From: Tipula vernalis
Lineage: Eukaryota; Arthropoda; Insecta; Diptera; Tipulidae
Reading direction: 5' to 3'
DNA: 64,000 nucleotides
NCBI GenBank assembly: GCA_958295665.1
Contig: OY282558.1
Span: 352,637,034-352,701,033 of the forward strand
Made by a program: the position numbers and the translations under genes. Below, in pieces: positions 11,221 through 23,544 of the stretch; position 1 is the first letter of the stretch; each line of letters opens with the position of its first letter. Below the pieces are notes generated by a model that saw only the letters and a list, made by a program, of their open reading frames with translations, had not been told where the DNA came from and ran no database searches.

Positions 11221-11304
11221 GACGATTTTTTCGTGCATTGAGCCAGGATCGCGAAAAACCGATACGAATCGTACGTTTTGTCGTATCATGGAGCCTTGCC
11301 TTAA

Positions 11305-12639
11305 CGCTTTGAGCCATTATTAAATTTATGGAGATTGGCTTTGTGAAAGCCCAAATAGTGTAAATCTTGATAAATTTTGTGTGTTATGATTTTTTTTAGT
11401 TTACCATTAAGTTCAAATATTTGATTTAAATAAATTTCCTTGAATAATAAATTCGCCCGAATGTATGCTTTTTGAAACGCCTGCATACGCATTTTTGTTA
11501 TTATTGTTTAATCTAACCCGGCTACTCCACCTGACATAAATTTTACCATTACAATTACCATATCTTTTAACAAAAATGTAAAAGATGGCGTAGGGTGAGG
11601 AAAACATACAATAAATTCGACGGTTAAAAATCATTTGCTTTTGATATTTTAAAGAAATTGTGCAAAAATTGTTGCAAAAAAATCGTCACACTTAGATGTA
11701 TTTTAACGATTCTTTTTTGGCTGCCACATTTTTAAATATATATTTAAAAATATCTCAACAAAATTTTTTTTAAATTTTTGTAAAAAAGTTGCTAACTACA
11801 AATTAGAAAACTTCTATTCGAAACTGGTAACGAAACTTTTGAATACAGCCAAGAAATGTAAAATTTTGGTATACAATCAAGTTATGCCTTCTTGGCAGCA
11901 AATGATTGTTATGACATATGGCAAGTCGTTGCAATTTCGTGTCTCCACTAGCAACTGTTCGAATTTTAATGGTGTAACTCGATGTTAATGGTAGGTGGAG
12001 AGTATTTGTAATATAAATTTATTTACAGTAATTTTAATTTTGTCGAAACATAAATTGTTTAATATAAAACAAATTATATCATTAAATTTTAAAAAATAAT
12101 TATTTGTAATACAAAGGTATTAATTGACTTGTTGAATACAGACCATTAATATTTGCACCAATTTATTTAATTTTCATTGTAGTGTCACAAAAATTAAAAG
12201 GTAAACGGCTGCGTATTTCAAATTGTTTATACCAAAAAAGCTGTTTAAGAGACATCTATGTTACGATTTTATATCAATAATAAATTTAGGGTTTTTTTCC
12301 ATTTTTTAATCTTTGAAAAGTAACGCGCATAAAAATTTTTGCAACCCATTTTATTTAATTTATGGCTTTATTAAAAACCACACGACCAAATTAATGACAC
12401 CTTTCTATGTAAAAATTTATGTTTCATTTAAAAATGATCTTACTTTAATGTTTTACCTGAAGCAAAGTTAAAGTAACTAAAATATCAATCAATTTAAAAT
12501 AAATAATACAGAAAACGCCCTCACTATTTTTTTATAGGTACACTGTTACTATTTGGAAAGTAAACTTGAGACATATTTTTATTTTATTATTTCGGCGATT
12601 AATAATTACCACTAAGACATAGGATGAATACATGTTTTT
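11305..12639. other. Gene-free AT-rich stretch
   Basis: Only short minus-strand frames (11301-11492, 11413-11634) that overlap one another and match nothing I recognise. The rest is AT-rich with homopolymer runs. No supported gene. Confidence 0.45.
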
Positions 12640-12842
12640 GTTCAAGATATTTAGAATAGTTTTGTTATTCTTTCTTATAAATTTTGGGGGTTTATCATTT
12701 AAAACTTTGAAGCAGAAAAACATCCTTTTTACTATGGTTTCCTATGAAAATCAGTGAAAAGTTATAACACTGAAAAAGTTTCTAAAGAATACGCTATTAT
12801 GATTATGGCTCTATATTCTAGAAGGCTCTGGTACTATCCGTC
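12640..12842. repeat. Dispersed repeat end, inverted relative to 23886-24030
   Basis: TTTACTATGG, CAGTGAAAAGTTATA, GATTATGGCTCTATA and TCTAGAAGGCTCTGGTA occur here in the same order as in the reverse complement of 24010-23886. This is an end of the same repeat family (see 23886-24826). Confidence 0.6.
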
Positions 12843-13192
12843 TGAGCTGCTTTATAAAAATAACAACGAACTTTTCTGTCGAAACGTACACTAACTGTGA
12901 TGACTGTGGTAACTACAGTTTAAACTTTTTAAGAACTTTGCTGTGATAATCAACTAGTTAAAATTTACAGAAATTTAGAATTTGACATGGCTGAAACAAC
13001 ATAGATTTTCTTCTTAAAATAATATTTTAATTAAATAATTTTGATAAAAAATGAAAATATTACAATTAAGACTTGTAGTTGAGAGTGCTTTTGACCTAAT
13101 GAAAAGTTGTTGGCGAAATATATTCTGTATTCTTCTATATAAACTGTGTCATAATTGTAACCACTTCTTGCATACTGCACAATACATGTAAG

Positions 13193-13433
13193 GTGGGGGA
13201 AGAAGTCAATTTAGAGCCAATTGCAAACTATAATAAACCCGAGGCCGAACATTACGGCATTAATAGTTTAGACACCATTAAAGAGCAACAGTATACAGAA
13301 AGCCTATTACAACAATCGCTGAGAATCGTGATTTGGAACATAACTTGAGAAGAAAGAAATATTGTTTTTGAGCTGGAGAGATCGCCAGTTAATTGAAATC
13401 ATGCAACAAGATCGGTCGAATTATAAAAACTAA
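13193..13433 (+). pseudogene. Unidentified host-like coding fragment
   Basis: About 80 codons of protein-like sequence across three frames. First EEVNLEPIANYNKPEAEHYG, then SLDTIKEQQYTESLLQQSLR; a shift to NRDLEHNLRRKK; then KEILFLSWRDRQLIEIMQQ ending RSNYKN and TAA at 13431-13433. It is charged, Gln/Glu-rich and probably helical. Only about two frameshifts interrupt it. I do not recognise the gene, and it resembles no TE family I know. It sits between two fragments of dispersed repeats. Confidence 0.4.
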
Positions 13434-13559
13434 GAAAAAATTTAATCGAGGTAATTGGTGTCGGAAGTTGAATCTGATAATTTCAGAATTATAAAAATAG
13501 AATAATTAATTATAAATTTGTGTGTAAAAAAATAGAAAATTCTAAGTCATGGTTTAGAT

Positions 13560-13690
13560 CTGTATCTCGTTGTAATTTTTACAAAGGGAAATATTTTATT
13601 GTATGGTTGTTTGGTTATGTATTTCTACTTTTGGACGTTTGATACAATTTTGAAACTTGTTGGAAGTGAATGACAAGTTTACGAAAAAAT
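13560..13690. repeat. Diverged copy of the 6.8-7.1 kb repeat
   Basis: TTTACAAAGGGAAATATTTT followed by GGTTGTTTGGTTATGTATTT matches 6838-6900 and onward, with small deletions. Confidence 0.4.
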
Positions 13691-13699
13691 AGTATTGCT

Positions 13700-13908
13700 C
13701 CTATTTGTAATCACAAAATTGCCACACTTTCTTAATATTTTGTGAATTTGCTTTGCTTTTTCTAGGATTTTTGTCCTTGAAATTTCCTTAGGTGGTAACT
13801 TTTGGTGCGATTTTACCAAATTTTTACTGCCATCACTGCCATCTATGTAATGTATGTTGACTTAATAGCTACACAATTTGTAGTAAACTTTTATTTAAAT
13901 TTGACCAG
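13700..13908 (+). repeat. Dispersed repeat, left part, split by the long-TIR element
   Basis: Matches 24325-24510, including GGTGGTAACTTTTGGTGCGA and GCCATCACTGCCATCTATGT. The match stops exactly where the CAG-flanked element begins and resumes at 18690. The uninterrupted copy at 24.5 kb serves as an empty site. Confidence 0.75.
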
Positions 13909-16013
13909 GGGTGCTATTCTTGAAACATTACGAAAACTTTCGTATTGCGAGTTAGTGTCAAAGTATTACGAAAACCCTAAAATCGTATTCTTGAAATCGA
14001 ATTACGATAATTTTCGCAACGGAACGTTACTAAAATTTTCGTAATGGTTTTTTCGTTTCCCATTGCATTTCGTAATGAAATCATTTGGTTTTTATGTTAA
14101 TTAGCTATATTGATAAGGATGTTCATAAAACTCAATATTTTCTATTCTCAATATTTTATAAAAAAGTGAAAACAAAAGCGTACCTTTTTTTTCTTTGCCG
14201 CACGTGTTCTTAAAAATATGTATTATTTATTTCGAGATAACGATGTACATAACTATGCATTCGGTTTTGTTTACTACCTAACTAGAACAAAACCATATTT
14301 TCTTCTAAATTTTTGTATTTACATGTCGTATACCTAAATCTTGGGATATTTTTTTAAATGCTTGACCACTTTCTAATTTTAAACAATACGTGTAAGGGTA
14401 TGAGATTTTTTCATAATTGACAATTGGCTATAGCGGACAAAAATGGAATATGTGATTCAATACAACAAAAATATGTTATTTAAAGCTATATTGCCTATTT
14501 AATTTTTATATTTATTTGTTAAAATTGTAATGATTGGAAATTAATTAATGTAATGTGTAATTTAAAGTGTGATTTTTATCATTCATTATGTTCATTTGGA
14601 ACAATTTTGTTTTATTATTTTAAATGCCCTGTCTTCAAACATTACGAAAATTTTCGTAATGCACAATATTTTCGTAATCGTAATGGTGAAATCATAAATT
14701 AGTATTCTTGAAGCCATTACGAAAATTACGAAGAGAGGAATAAAAAACTAAGAAGATTTCGAAAGAGATGATTAAAAATGTTAGTTTAGTTTAGTATAAC
14801 TGAGAATATTAAGCGAAGCGGACGCTTTCTTTACTTAAAATTATAAATTGTTGTGAATTTTTGTCAATAATGGCTTATTTATTTAATATTAAATTAAGTA
14901 TATTAAAAATGATTGTGTATGCTACTTTTTCGTTTAAAGGGAAAATTACTTCGGTCTAAAAAGACCAATGTATTGAAATCTTGTCAAAAATGGCCAAAAA
15001 TTTGTTTGATCCAAAATCATTTATCTCGACGTTTTGAAAATCCTTGAGTCCGAAAAAGAAAAAAAAAAATAATGTCTGTCCGTCTTTCTGGACGTCTGGA
15101 TGTCTGTACCCATGATATCTCGAGAATCGCTTATCCAATTTAGAATTTTTTTTTCCAAAAATCTGTTTTTATGGTACGGCGGTACATATGATTGTATGAT
15201 GGTACGATTGAACGATGATATAATGTTATGTCGTGTATGATGGCATGATGGTTTGATGGTATGGTAGTACGACAATATGATCCTATGCAATGCCACTACA
15301 TAAAAAGCCATGAAAAAAAAAATTGTAGTGGTGTTAAGGCAATAAAGATTTTTATTTTCCAATGGAACGTAAACACAATCATATGGGATTTTGTGTTGCC
15401 TTTATTTTCAATTTAAATGAAAATTTTTATTGATAAATAGAAATAATTTTAAATTAAAGACAATCTGTTTCGTCGGCAAGTGACCCCTTGTGTGTTGGTG
15501 ATAGCTTTTCACATTTTTCATCATATCTCCCAAGTTATGGGCTCGATTTTAATTCTGTTTGCGGTTTTTTAAAGCTTTTGAGTCACTTTATTGGTTAATT
15601 TGCACACTAAGCCACGTTTTTGTAAAGAATGTAACAAATTATGGGAAAATCACATTTTTTTACTTAAACGATTTTTTTATTTAAAAAAACCTCCACTTTT
15701 TAAAAAAAATGAACTGTAAGTCGAAAAAATGTCCCATGGCATGGTTATTTTATTTATAATTATTAAAACATTGTTACTACCTAACTCATAAAATATTCGA
15801 ACACCAATTTGTCGAAAAAATGGCGTTTGTAGCCGTTTAGGTATAGTGATGTTATCTAACCAAATCTTTTAAATGATCGAAAACTCAAATTGGTAAGTAA
15901 TATTAAATAGTTCAGTTGTTCGCTAACCAATCGTGTGACACTTTCACACATGTACTCTCAGTGTTCTGTGTTTTAACAATTTTAAGTTTGTATAAAAATT
16001 AAAAGGACAGTTT

Positions 16014-16975
16014 GTGTTAAGTAAACGCTTAATCATTACAATGACACATTTGCGTGATCCACCACCTTCTCATGTAGCCAATATGCATTTTGTAAACCTG
16101 TTCTCTAATGGAAATGCACGCGTTGCTGTCGAAAAATACAGGCGTCGATATCCAACAGGCCAGTACTTGGGTATAGGACATTCATTGCAATACATCGACG
16201 TTTTCCCAAACAAGGATTATTCCAACAACAACACGAGTCCAGCGTGAATATTAACGTACACGTTGGAAGAGGATTTATTACGATTAATACGCGCTGAACC
16301 TACGACAAGTATCAGCCGCCTGTCTATTAGATTAGGCATATCGAGGTCAAGAAGGCCTTAATCCTTATCACTTCCGCCGTGCTCAACATCTAGGAAATGT
16401 GGATCATCTTGCCAGATCAGTTTTTTGTAACTGGATAATTTCACAGCAAAGAAGTGATGTTAATTTTATAAGGAGAATATTGTAGACAGATAAAGCTACT
16501 TTCACCAGGGCGGGTATAACAAATTATAGAAACCTCCATGTTTGCGCTGTCGAAAACCCAAACGTCGTAAGGGAGACAGCTTTCCAGAGCCAATTTGCTA
16601 TAAATGTATGGGCGGGAATGATCCACGATTAACTTATCGGACCTTACGTGGTAATAAACAGGCTTGATCAACACGTATTATTAGAATTTTCAGGAATCAC
16701 GTTGTCATGGAAAAAGTGCCATTGTTGAGGAGAAGGCGAATGCAGCTGCAATTAGATGGAGCTCCAGCACATTTTGCAAAGATAATACGTGATAATTTGA
16801 ATGAAAATAATTCACGGTGGATCGGTAGAGGAGGTCCTTTAGCCTGGCCGCCAAGGTCCCCTGATCTTACGCTGCAGCAGAAACAAGAGGCAACCCTTAA
16901 CAATTGCGTTGGACAACAACTAGTGTGATCAGGAGAGCCCTTGTTTGTTTACAAGAGAGTGGAGAGCATTTCGAA
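16014..16975 (+). pseudogene. DUF4817/DDE_3-type transposase remnant (Tc1/mariner clan)
   Basis: The N-terminal helix-turn-helix-like region is readable (VANMHFVNLFSNGNAR, then YRRRYPTGQY). The middle of the catalytic domain follows in broken frames (LNPYHFRRAQHLG-like; AGITNYRNLHVWA; FAINVWAGMIHD). The C-terminal part is LQLDGAPAHFAKIIRDN, then RWIGRGGPLAWPPRSPDLT. The DGAPAHF aspartate and the PPRSPDLTP region are hallmarks of this family. Several stops and frameshifts break the frame. It lies exactly between the inverted arms of the 13909-18689 element, so it is either that element's own enzyme or an insertion. Confidence 0.75.
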
Positions 16976-17509
16976 CATGTCATTTAATTAAAAATGTTTA
17001 ATAATTTGTAATAAAAATTGTTTTTATTGATTATTAATAAAATAGTATTATTTTATTTCTTTGACTTTAATTTAAATAACTTTTTTGTTTAATTTCCCTA
17101 CTTTCTCTAGGTGACTTTTGCGCGGTATTTTTAAGAGTTAGCTAGTAAGAAAGTTTTGTCAATTTGTAGATATTATGCTGTAGATTAATAATAATAATTA
17201 AAATAATTAACTTAATGGGACATTTTCACGGTTTACAGTTCAGTTTTTTAAAAAGTTGAGGTTTTCTTTACTAAAAAAAATGTTATTTTCCCGAAATTTT
17301 TTACATTCTTTAAAAAAACCTAGCTAAGTGCGCAAACTATCAAATAAAGTGACTCATAAACTTCATCTTTTCAAAAACCGCAAACAGAATTATAATCGAG
17401 CCCATAACTTGAAAATGAGACACCCACTTTAAAGGATTTTTTGCGATAATTTTACTTAAATATTCAGAATTTTCCGGCCGGGCACTTGACGGTGAAACAC
17501 ATTGTATAT

Positions 17510-17850
17510 CTTGCAGCTTGTACAGAATTTTAATTAAAATTAATAAAATTTTAATTAACAATTTTGCATTTTAGTAAATTGATTTGTAGAGAAATTTAGG
17601 GAAATCGTTAGGCTTCGTGTTTTTTTTTAAATTTCTTTTCGTAGATTACTAGATTAGTTTTATTATAAATCATGGCTGTTTATGTAGTAGCATTGGTAAA
17701 GTAATAAAACTAATCTAGTAATCTACGAAATGAAATTTAAAAAAAAACACGGTGCCTGACGATGTTTGAGAATAAAAATCAATTTACTAAAACGCAAAAT
17801 TGTGAATTAAAATTTTATTAATTTTAATTAAAATTGTGGACAAGCTGCAA
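17510..17850. repeat. 340-bp palindrome inside the right arm
   Basis: Centred near 17680. The GTAGATTACTAGATTAG block and its reverse complement, the A/T-run plus GTGT/ACAC blocks, and outer blocks (TTTTAGTAAATTGAT; AATTAAAATTAATAAAATTT) all mirror one another. It is a foldback nested within a foldback arm. The left arm has no obvious equivalent. Confidence 0.6.
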
Positions 17851-18689
17851 TTCGATATATTTAATTTAAAATTGTTTATATTTATCAATAAAAATGTTCA
17901 TTCAAATTGAAAATAAAGACAACACAAAATAATTCCAATATGATTTTGTTTATGTTTCATAGGAAAATAAAAATCTTTATTCGCCTGGGGATTTGACTGT
18001 TTAGACTGATGTCACGGCTGTTTATGTAGTGGCATTGTCCTTTGATTCTATGGCGATATGATTTTAGATCGTACTGTCGTACGATACTATTATGGTATGA
18101 TGGTATGATTGTATGACTTTACGTACCATTAGTATTAGCCGCCTGTGACGGTATATCAATCCAATTCCAATTACAACACGCGACATTTAAAAATGCATCC
18201 CAAATTGTCAATTAGTATTGTAGCTATTACCCTTATTTTTAAAAAAATAATAAACATACCACAAACAAATAGGTACCCTTTTTTTTGTGGTAATAAAATA
18301 ATAAATATTTAGCGAAATGTAAATACATATTATTTTTAACCATCAACAGAAATTATTGAGTTTTATAAACGTCTTTGTATGAATATAATTAAAACAAAAA
18401 TCTAAATGATTTCATTACGAAATGCAATAAGAAACAAAAAAACCATCCGAAAATTTTAGTAACGTTCCGTTGCGAAAATTTTCGTAATCCGGATTTCAAG
18501 AATACCATTTTAAGAACTTACATTTTCATCTTCTCTCTCGAAATTTTATTATTTCTTTTTGCCTCTCTTCGTTATATTCGTAATGGTTTCAAGAATACTA
18601 AATTATGATTTCACCATTACTATTACGAAAATAGCATTACGAAAATTTTCGGTTACGAAAATTTTCGTAATGTTTCAAGAATAGCACCC

Positions 18690-18944
18690 CAGAATGCTGT
18701 TTATGAATTTTTCTTTAAATTTTGCTTTAAATAAATCAATTATTACAAGAAAAAGAAAACGATTTACTTAAACGACATTCATATATGTTGAAATTCAAAC
18801 ATTGACGAAAATATTTCAGAAATCATAATTTAGAATTTATATTGTTTTCATTCAAAAGTTTATCTTAGGAAAAAAAGTGATTTCCCATATATTTTATGTG
18901 TTTTACAATGAAAAGTTTGGTTTTTTCCGGGTTTCTAATTCGAA
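18690..18944 (+). repeat. Dispersed repeat, right part
   Basis: Continues the match to 24510-24755 (CAATTATTACAAGAAAA; TTAGGAAAAAAAGTGATTTC). The match ends at about 18944, where gypsy coding sequence starts abruptly. Confidence 0.7.
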
Positions 18945-19496
18945 GGGAATTGCGTTGACTTGGTACGAATCTGTGTCCATGTCCGTAAAGGATTGGCAAG
19001 ATTTACGAACCGGTTTGATATCGGAGTTTGGTCGTCGTCATACTGCAGCCGATATTCAGTTATTGTTATACACGTGTAAAAAGGAAACTGACGAAACGTT
19101 GATGTAGTATCTTTATAGGGTTAAAAGTATTGGAAGTCAGGGTAATTTGGATGACGCAGACATAATTAGGTATTCTTTCGCCGGCCTTGACGATCCAAAT
19201 TTAGTTAAATCAATAGCCGCATAACAGTTTAGTAGTACATTACAGTTAGCAAATCAAATTAAGGTTTACGAGAGTATAATGAAACAAAAGAATTTTCATT
19301 CTGTCGACAACAATTTTCGTAAAAATAGTAACCGTGATAGTTCGGAGAAACCTAAGTGTTTCAAATGTCATAAAGTTGGACATTTATATCAGCAATGCAC
19401 CGAAAGGGTTTTAGTTTGTTCATATCGTAAGAAGGAAAAACATTACGAAGTTCAGTGTAGAAAAAAAAGATACGACACGACCACGAGTGATAAAAC
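18945..19496 (+). pseudogene. gag: Gypsy Gag remnant
   Basis: Capsid-nucleocapsid protein. ALTWYESVSMSVKDW and LRTGLISEFGRR, followed by SIGSQGNLDDADIIRYSFAG, are typical Ty3/gypsy capsid (retrotrans_gag) sequence. The nucleocapsid knuckle is CFKCHKVGHLYQQC (CX2CX4HX4C) near 19358-19400, followed by a decayed second knuckle. Stops lie after DETLM (19105) and at 19222. The N-terminus is missing. Confidence 0.8.
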
Positions 19497-22400
19497 CGTT
19501 CAACCGATAAAAAGTGTTAAGTGGATAGAATTAGTTGACGAATACCACAAAATTATTGTGATAAATGAAATAGCCGTTAAATCTTTTATAGATTTAGGTA
19601 GCGATTGTGTCACTCTTCAGGAAAGTACAGCTAGGAGGTTAAAGTTGGAGATAAGTCCACATAGACAAATTTTGAAAGGTTTCGGCGAGGGTTCAGCTGT
19701 TACGACCGGCAGAACTTTGGCAAAAATATAGGAATCGATAATATCGAGATAGACGCGGAGCTTTTAATTGTTCCAAGTGGAATGCAAAAAGACGAGATTA
19801 TGATAGGTCGTAATGCTTTAGACAAACCAGATATAAAAATAGAAAAATCTTATAAAAAGTTGGTTATCAAAAGAGTCAATAATAACGTATCGAATTTAAT
19901 AGAGGGAAATAACGATACCGCTAGCAACGAACTTAAATTAGAAGGCGATGTTCCAGTAATTAAGACTGAAGTTAGAGACGAATATTAGAGAGAAGGATTG
20001 CAATAATATTCCTTTAAACTCTGGGAATACAATTAGCTTCAACCATTTTTTCAAAAAGGTAGTTAAAGATTCCGATAAGATGAACGAGCTCAACATAAAT
20101 ATTGTAGGAACCGACGAAGTCGTCGGGAATAATGAAGGTGACCATCTAGTCGAATTCGATAGAGCCAAGTTGTGTAGTATTTTGAATGAATATCGAGATT
20201 GTTTCGCAATAAACATATCAGAATTAGGAACGACAGATCGAGCCGAAATAAAAATAGTACTGAAGGATTTTACACCTGTGTGTTACCGACCGTATCGTTT
20301 GACCGATTCTCAACGCGCGAATGTATCAAAATATATTGACGATACGTTAGGTCTGGGCATCATTAGAATTTCAACGTCTCCATATTCAAGCCCAATTGTG
20401 AAGAAGAAAACCTTCGAAGATAGAATATGCGTCGATTATCGGCGTCATAACGACAAAACCGTAAAAGATCGTTTTCCGATGCCTCATCTTCACGATTTGT
20501 TGCGAAGAATAGCGGGAAAAAATATTTCACCGTGGTATATTTGGCGTCGGGCTATTATCAGATAAAGTGAATGAGGAGTCAAAACACCTCACGGCATTCG
20601 TAACACCAGATGGCCAGTACGAGTTCAACCGGATGCCATTTGGGTTAACCAACGCACCCGCAGTGTGTTAACGTTTGATGAACTCTATCGCACAAGAGTT
20701 AGACAACGAGATTATCGTTTACATGGACGATATAAATTTACCCAGCGTCGATGCAGAAAGTGGTTTGGAACTACTCAAGAGATTCTTATTAAAACTTCGT
20801 CAGTATGCCATAACTCTGAAATTGGCCAAATGTAATCTACAAGAAAATGTAATATTCCTAGGTCATGAGATCTCACAGCAAGGAATAAAAGCCGGGGAAG
20901 ACAAAATTAGCGCCGTGAAGAATTTTCCCACCCCGAAAAATGTCCACGAAGTTAAAAGTTTTATAGGATTGGCCAGCTATTTTAGAAAATTTTTGCCGTA
21001 TTTTTCAACTATAACTGAGCCACTAGCTGAGCAAACACCAAATACCAATGGCTCGAGGAATAAGTTCAAGCATTTGAATCCATTAAATCTAAACTTGCGA
21101 ACGTAAAGTTCTAACATTATACGACTCGAGTAAGCAGCAGTATGATTGTGGTAGCGGGTATTCTATTGCAACGAGAGGAAGACAACCAATTGCATCCTGT
21201 CGCATATTTCAGCCGTCAAACATCGTGTTTAGAGAGAAAGTATTACAGCTTTGAGCTGGAAACTGTGGCTGTCGTAGAAACAATCGACCGATTCCGTCCA
21301 TATCTCCTCGGAAAGCAATTTACCGTCGTTACGGATTGCAATGCACTTAAGGCCGCATCTACCAAAAAGGACACCAACGCACGAATTGGACGATGGTGGT
21401 TACGACTTCAAGAAAACAATTTCAACGTTGATCATAGAAGTGGCAAGCAGATGGGCCATGTCGACGCTATGAGTAGAAGCCCGGTTTTATCGCCGTCAGA
21501 AATTGAACCGGCCGCTCTCAACATTTTGTACGTAAATTTTGAAGAAGAAGATTGGTTAGTCGCTTTGCAGAAAAACGATAGCGAAATTATTCAAATAATC
21601 AACGATATAGGTGATGAAAACACGAAACAATTACGGAATGAGTACAGGGTAGTGAATGGAAAGTTATATCAAAAAATAAACAATAGTTTATCTTTCGTCG
21701 TACCAAAAGGAGTTCGGCGCAAAATCTTAGCCGAATGTCATGATCAACGTGGACATTTTGATTTTGATAAGACCATCAGTGCTATTCAGAAATACTACTG
21801 GTTTCCACGAATGCGACAAGTAGTTAAAAAGTATATCTCATCGTGTATGTAGTGTTTCTACCACAAAGAGAAAGGTGCCAGTGCCCTGTCACACCTGGCA
21901 TCTCGACCATTTGGGTCCATTTATTAAAAGTGTGCGGAAGAATAGTCACATTCTCGTTATCATCGACGCATTTACAAAGTATGTATACTTAAAAGCAGTA
22001 AAAGATACTTCAACACAATATGTCATCAAAGCAATGAATGAATTGACTCTTCGTTTTGGAACACCGATTCGTGTTATATCCGACAGAGGTTCAGCTACAT
22101 CGAATTCTTTTCACAAATATTGCATCAAAAATAATATTCTACGAATACATAATGCAACGGCAACACCGCGAGCAAATGGCCAAGTGGAGCGATCCAACAG
22201 AATAATATTAAGTGCAATACGAACCATGGTTGAAAATGTAGGATCAACGCATTGGGAGAGCTGTCTTCGACAAATACAGTGGTCAATAAACAGTTCGCCA
22301 AATTCTACAACTAAAGTCTCACCGCAAGAATTATTGTTTGGGTTTTGTCTACGACCAATTTTTGGAGAAAAACTTGCATTGGAAATGCATCAAACAACGA

Positions 22401-22771
22401 ACGAACCTAAAAGTACGAGAACGAACTTACCAGAGCTACATGAAGAAGCATCTCAACGAATCAATAAGAACCAAGAACAGCAAAAGTTACGGTTCGACCA
22501 AAAACACAAACCACCAGAGGAATTCCGTGAGGGAGATTTGGTCGTTGTATTCCGAGAACTAGTATCAACCGACGAAAGTAGAAAGCTTCAACGCCGTTTT
22601 AGAGGTCCTTATACAATAATAGAGGTTTTGCAGGGGGATCGATACCTGCTGACGGATAAAAATCCAGAGCCAGGAAAAAGAAGATTCACCGGAGTTTTTG
22701 CAGCTGATAATATGAAGAAGGTCATCAGTCCAGATGACAGTGATTTCTACGAATCCTCAGGGGAGGATTGA
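19497..22771 (+). pseudogene. pol: Gypsy Pol (protease, RT, RNase H, integrase) with breaks
   Basis: The protease active site reads FIDLGSDCVTL (about 19586), where D-S/T-G is usual. Reverse transcriptase starts about 20240 (FTPVCYRPYRL), continues after a frameshift near 20560 (FNRMPFGLTNAP), has a stop near 20668, and carries the YMDDI catalytic motif at about 20722. RNase H is at 21142-21500 (YFSRQTSCLERKYYS, FELETVAVV, VDAMSRSP). Integrase has an HHCC finger (CHDQRGHFDFDK ... SSCM-stop-C) and catalytic residues in WHLDHLGP, VISDRGSAT and NGQVERSNR, followed by a GPY-type C-terminus (RRFRGPYTIIEV). The last 298 codons (21875-22771) are open. Confidence 0.88.
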
Positions 22772-22995
22772 GGCAATCCTCGGTCAGGTCATGAATTCCA
22801 AATCGTATAGTGGTGACGCCTTCGAAGAATACATGAATTAAGTGGCTTAAGTTGCCCCTTTTACATCGACGTCTTTGGGTTAGACCGAGTACTACATTCA
22901 TGTATTTTGTGCTGAATAGAAAAGAGACAGTATATAATAGTCCTGACAATGCCGTGTATCTACGTATCAAAATAAATGTTATATAAATTAAATAA

Positions 22996-23541
22996 AGCAT
23001 GGTTTCCACGATGGCGAGGCGAAAAAATTAGTCAAAGTAAAAAGAGAAAGCAAAAATTCACCAATAGTACGATAGAGAGAAAATACAATTTTGACAAAAA
23101 AAATTGGGACATCCATTTTTACAAATTTTAATTCAGCACTCCGAAATAGGACGTCTAATCCGAAAAAAAGATTAGATGGATCATCTTTTTTCGGATTAGT
23201 CGCTGATTTTCGGAATTCATATTGTCAATTTGAAGAAAATTTTATATTTATTTTATTATTAATTATTTTTAATTTTTTTTTTGATTGGGGAACACATTTT
23301 TCATCGCCAGAATCACTCTCAGTGCTATTTGAAAACATAACGGCATATATTGCCATTAGTTCCTCAACAGTATCCATTTTTAACAAAATTTAATTTTAAT
23401 AATCGAAACGTCAAAAATAAATAAATAAAAATTCGGAGTAACGACTTGTTCCTGTTTCACTCACTCTTATGTTATTTTTTGTATTCCTTCCTCTTTTTAA
23501 TTTGACTAATTTTTTCGCCTCGCCATCGTGGAAACCATGCT
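22996..23541. mobile_element. Harbinger-type MITE, TSD TAA
   Basis: The ends read inward AGCATGGTTTCCACGATGGC and are inverted for about 42 bp, flanked by TAA (22993-22995, 23542-23544). The interior on the minus strand has a short open segment (MDTVEELMAIYAVMFSNST, then ESDSGDEK) starting near 23378. It looks like the N-terminus of a PIF-type protein and suggests deletion from an autonomous parent. It is inserted in the presumed 3' LTR of the gypsy element. Confidence 0.85.
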
Positions 23542-23544
23542 TAA

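Larger units (their letters stand above)
8431..11301. mobile_element. Nearly intact PIF/Harbinger transposon
   Basis: The 2.87-kb element is bounded by AGGCAAGGCTCCATGA and its exact reverse complement, flanked by TAA on both sides (8428-8430, 11302-11304), the classic Harbinger target duplication. It holds the two genes expected of the superfamily, transcribed towards each other: a MADF DNA-binding protein on plus and a DDE transposase on minus. Both are intron-bearing with consistent splice sites. The coding sequences are far better preserved than neighbouring TEs, so this is a relatively recent insertion. Confidence 0.93.
13909..18689. mobile_element. 4.8-kb element with giant inverted arms, TSD CAG
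   Basis: Both ends read inward GGGTGCTATTCTTGAAACAT, then many ACGAAAATTTTCGT-like palindromes. CAG flanks both sides (13906-13908, 18690-18692), and the paralogous empty site near 24508 has a single CAG. The arms are homologous in inverted orientation over about 1.5-1.9 kb: left to about 15800, right from about 17105. Shared blocks include the GATGGTATGAT-rich stretch with GCCACTACATAAA, the AATAAAGATTTTTATTTTCC block, and the TTATGGGCTCGATTTTAATT block next to the core. The arms differ by internal rearrangement. The core holds a DDE transposase remnant. Confidence 0.8.
18945..22995 (+). mobile_element. 5'-truncated Ty3/gypsy retrotransposon
   Basis: Gag and pol follow in normal order, but there is no 5' LTR or primer-binding site: gag begins at the junction with a dispersed repeat. 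After pol, a purine-rich run (CAGGGGAGGAT, 22760-22770) looks like a polypurine tract. TATATAATAG (about 22931) and AATAAA signals (22970-22996) suggest part of a 3' LTR, which is then interrupted by a MITE. Stops and frameshifts in gag and RT make the element inactive. Confidence 0.8.

Noticed and set aside
22350..22560. Second gene overlapping gypsy integrase (74-codon frame)
   Set aside because: Alternative frame of the integrase C-terminal region.
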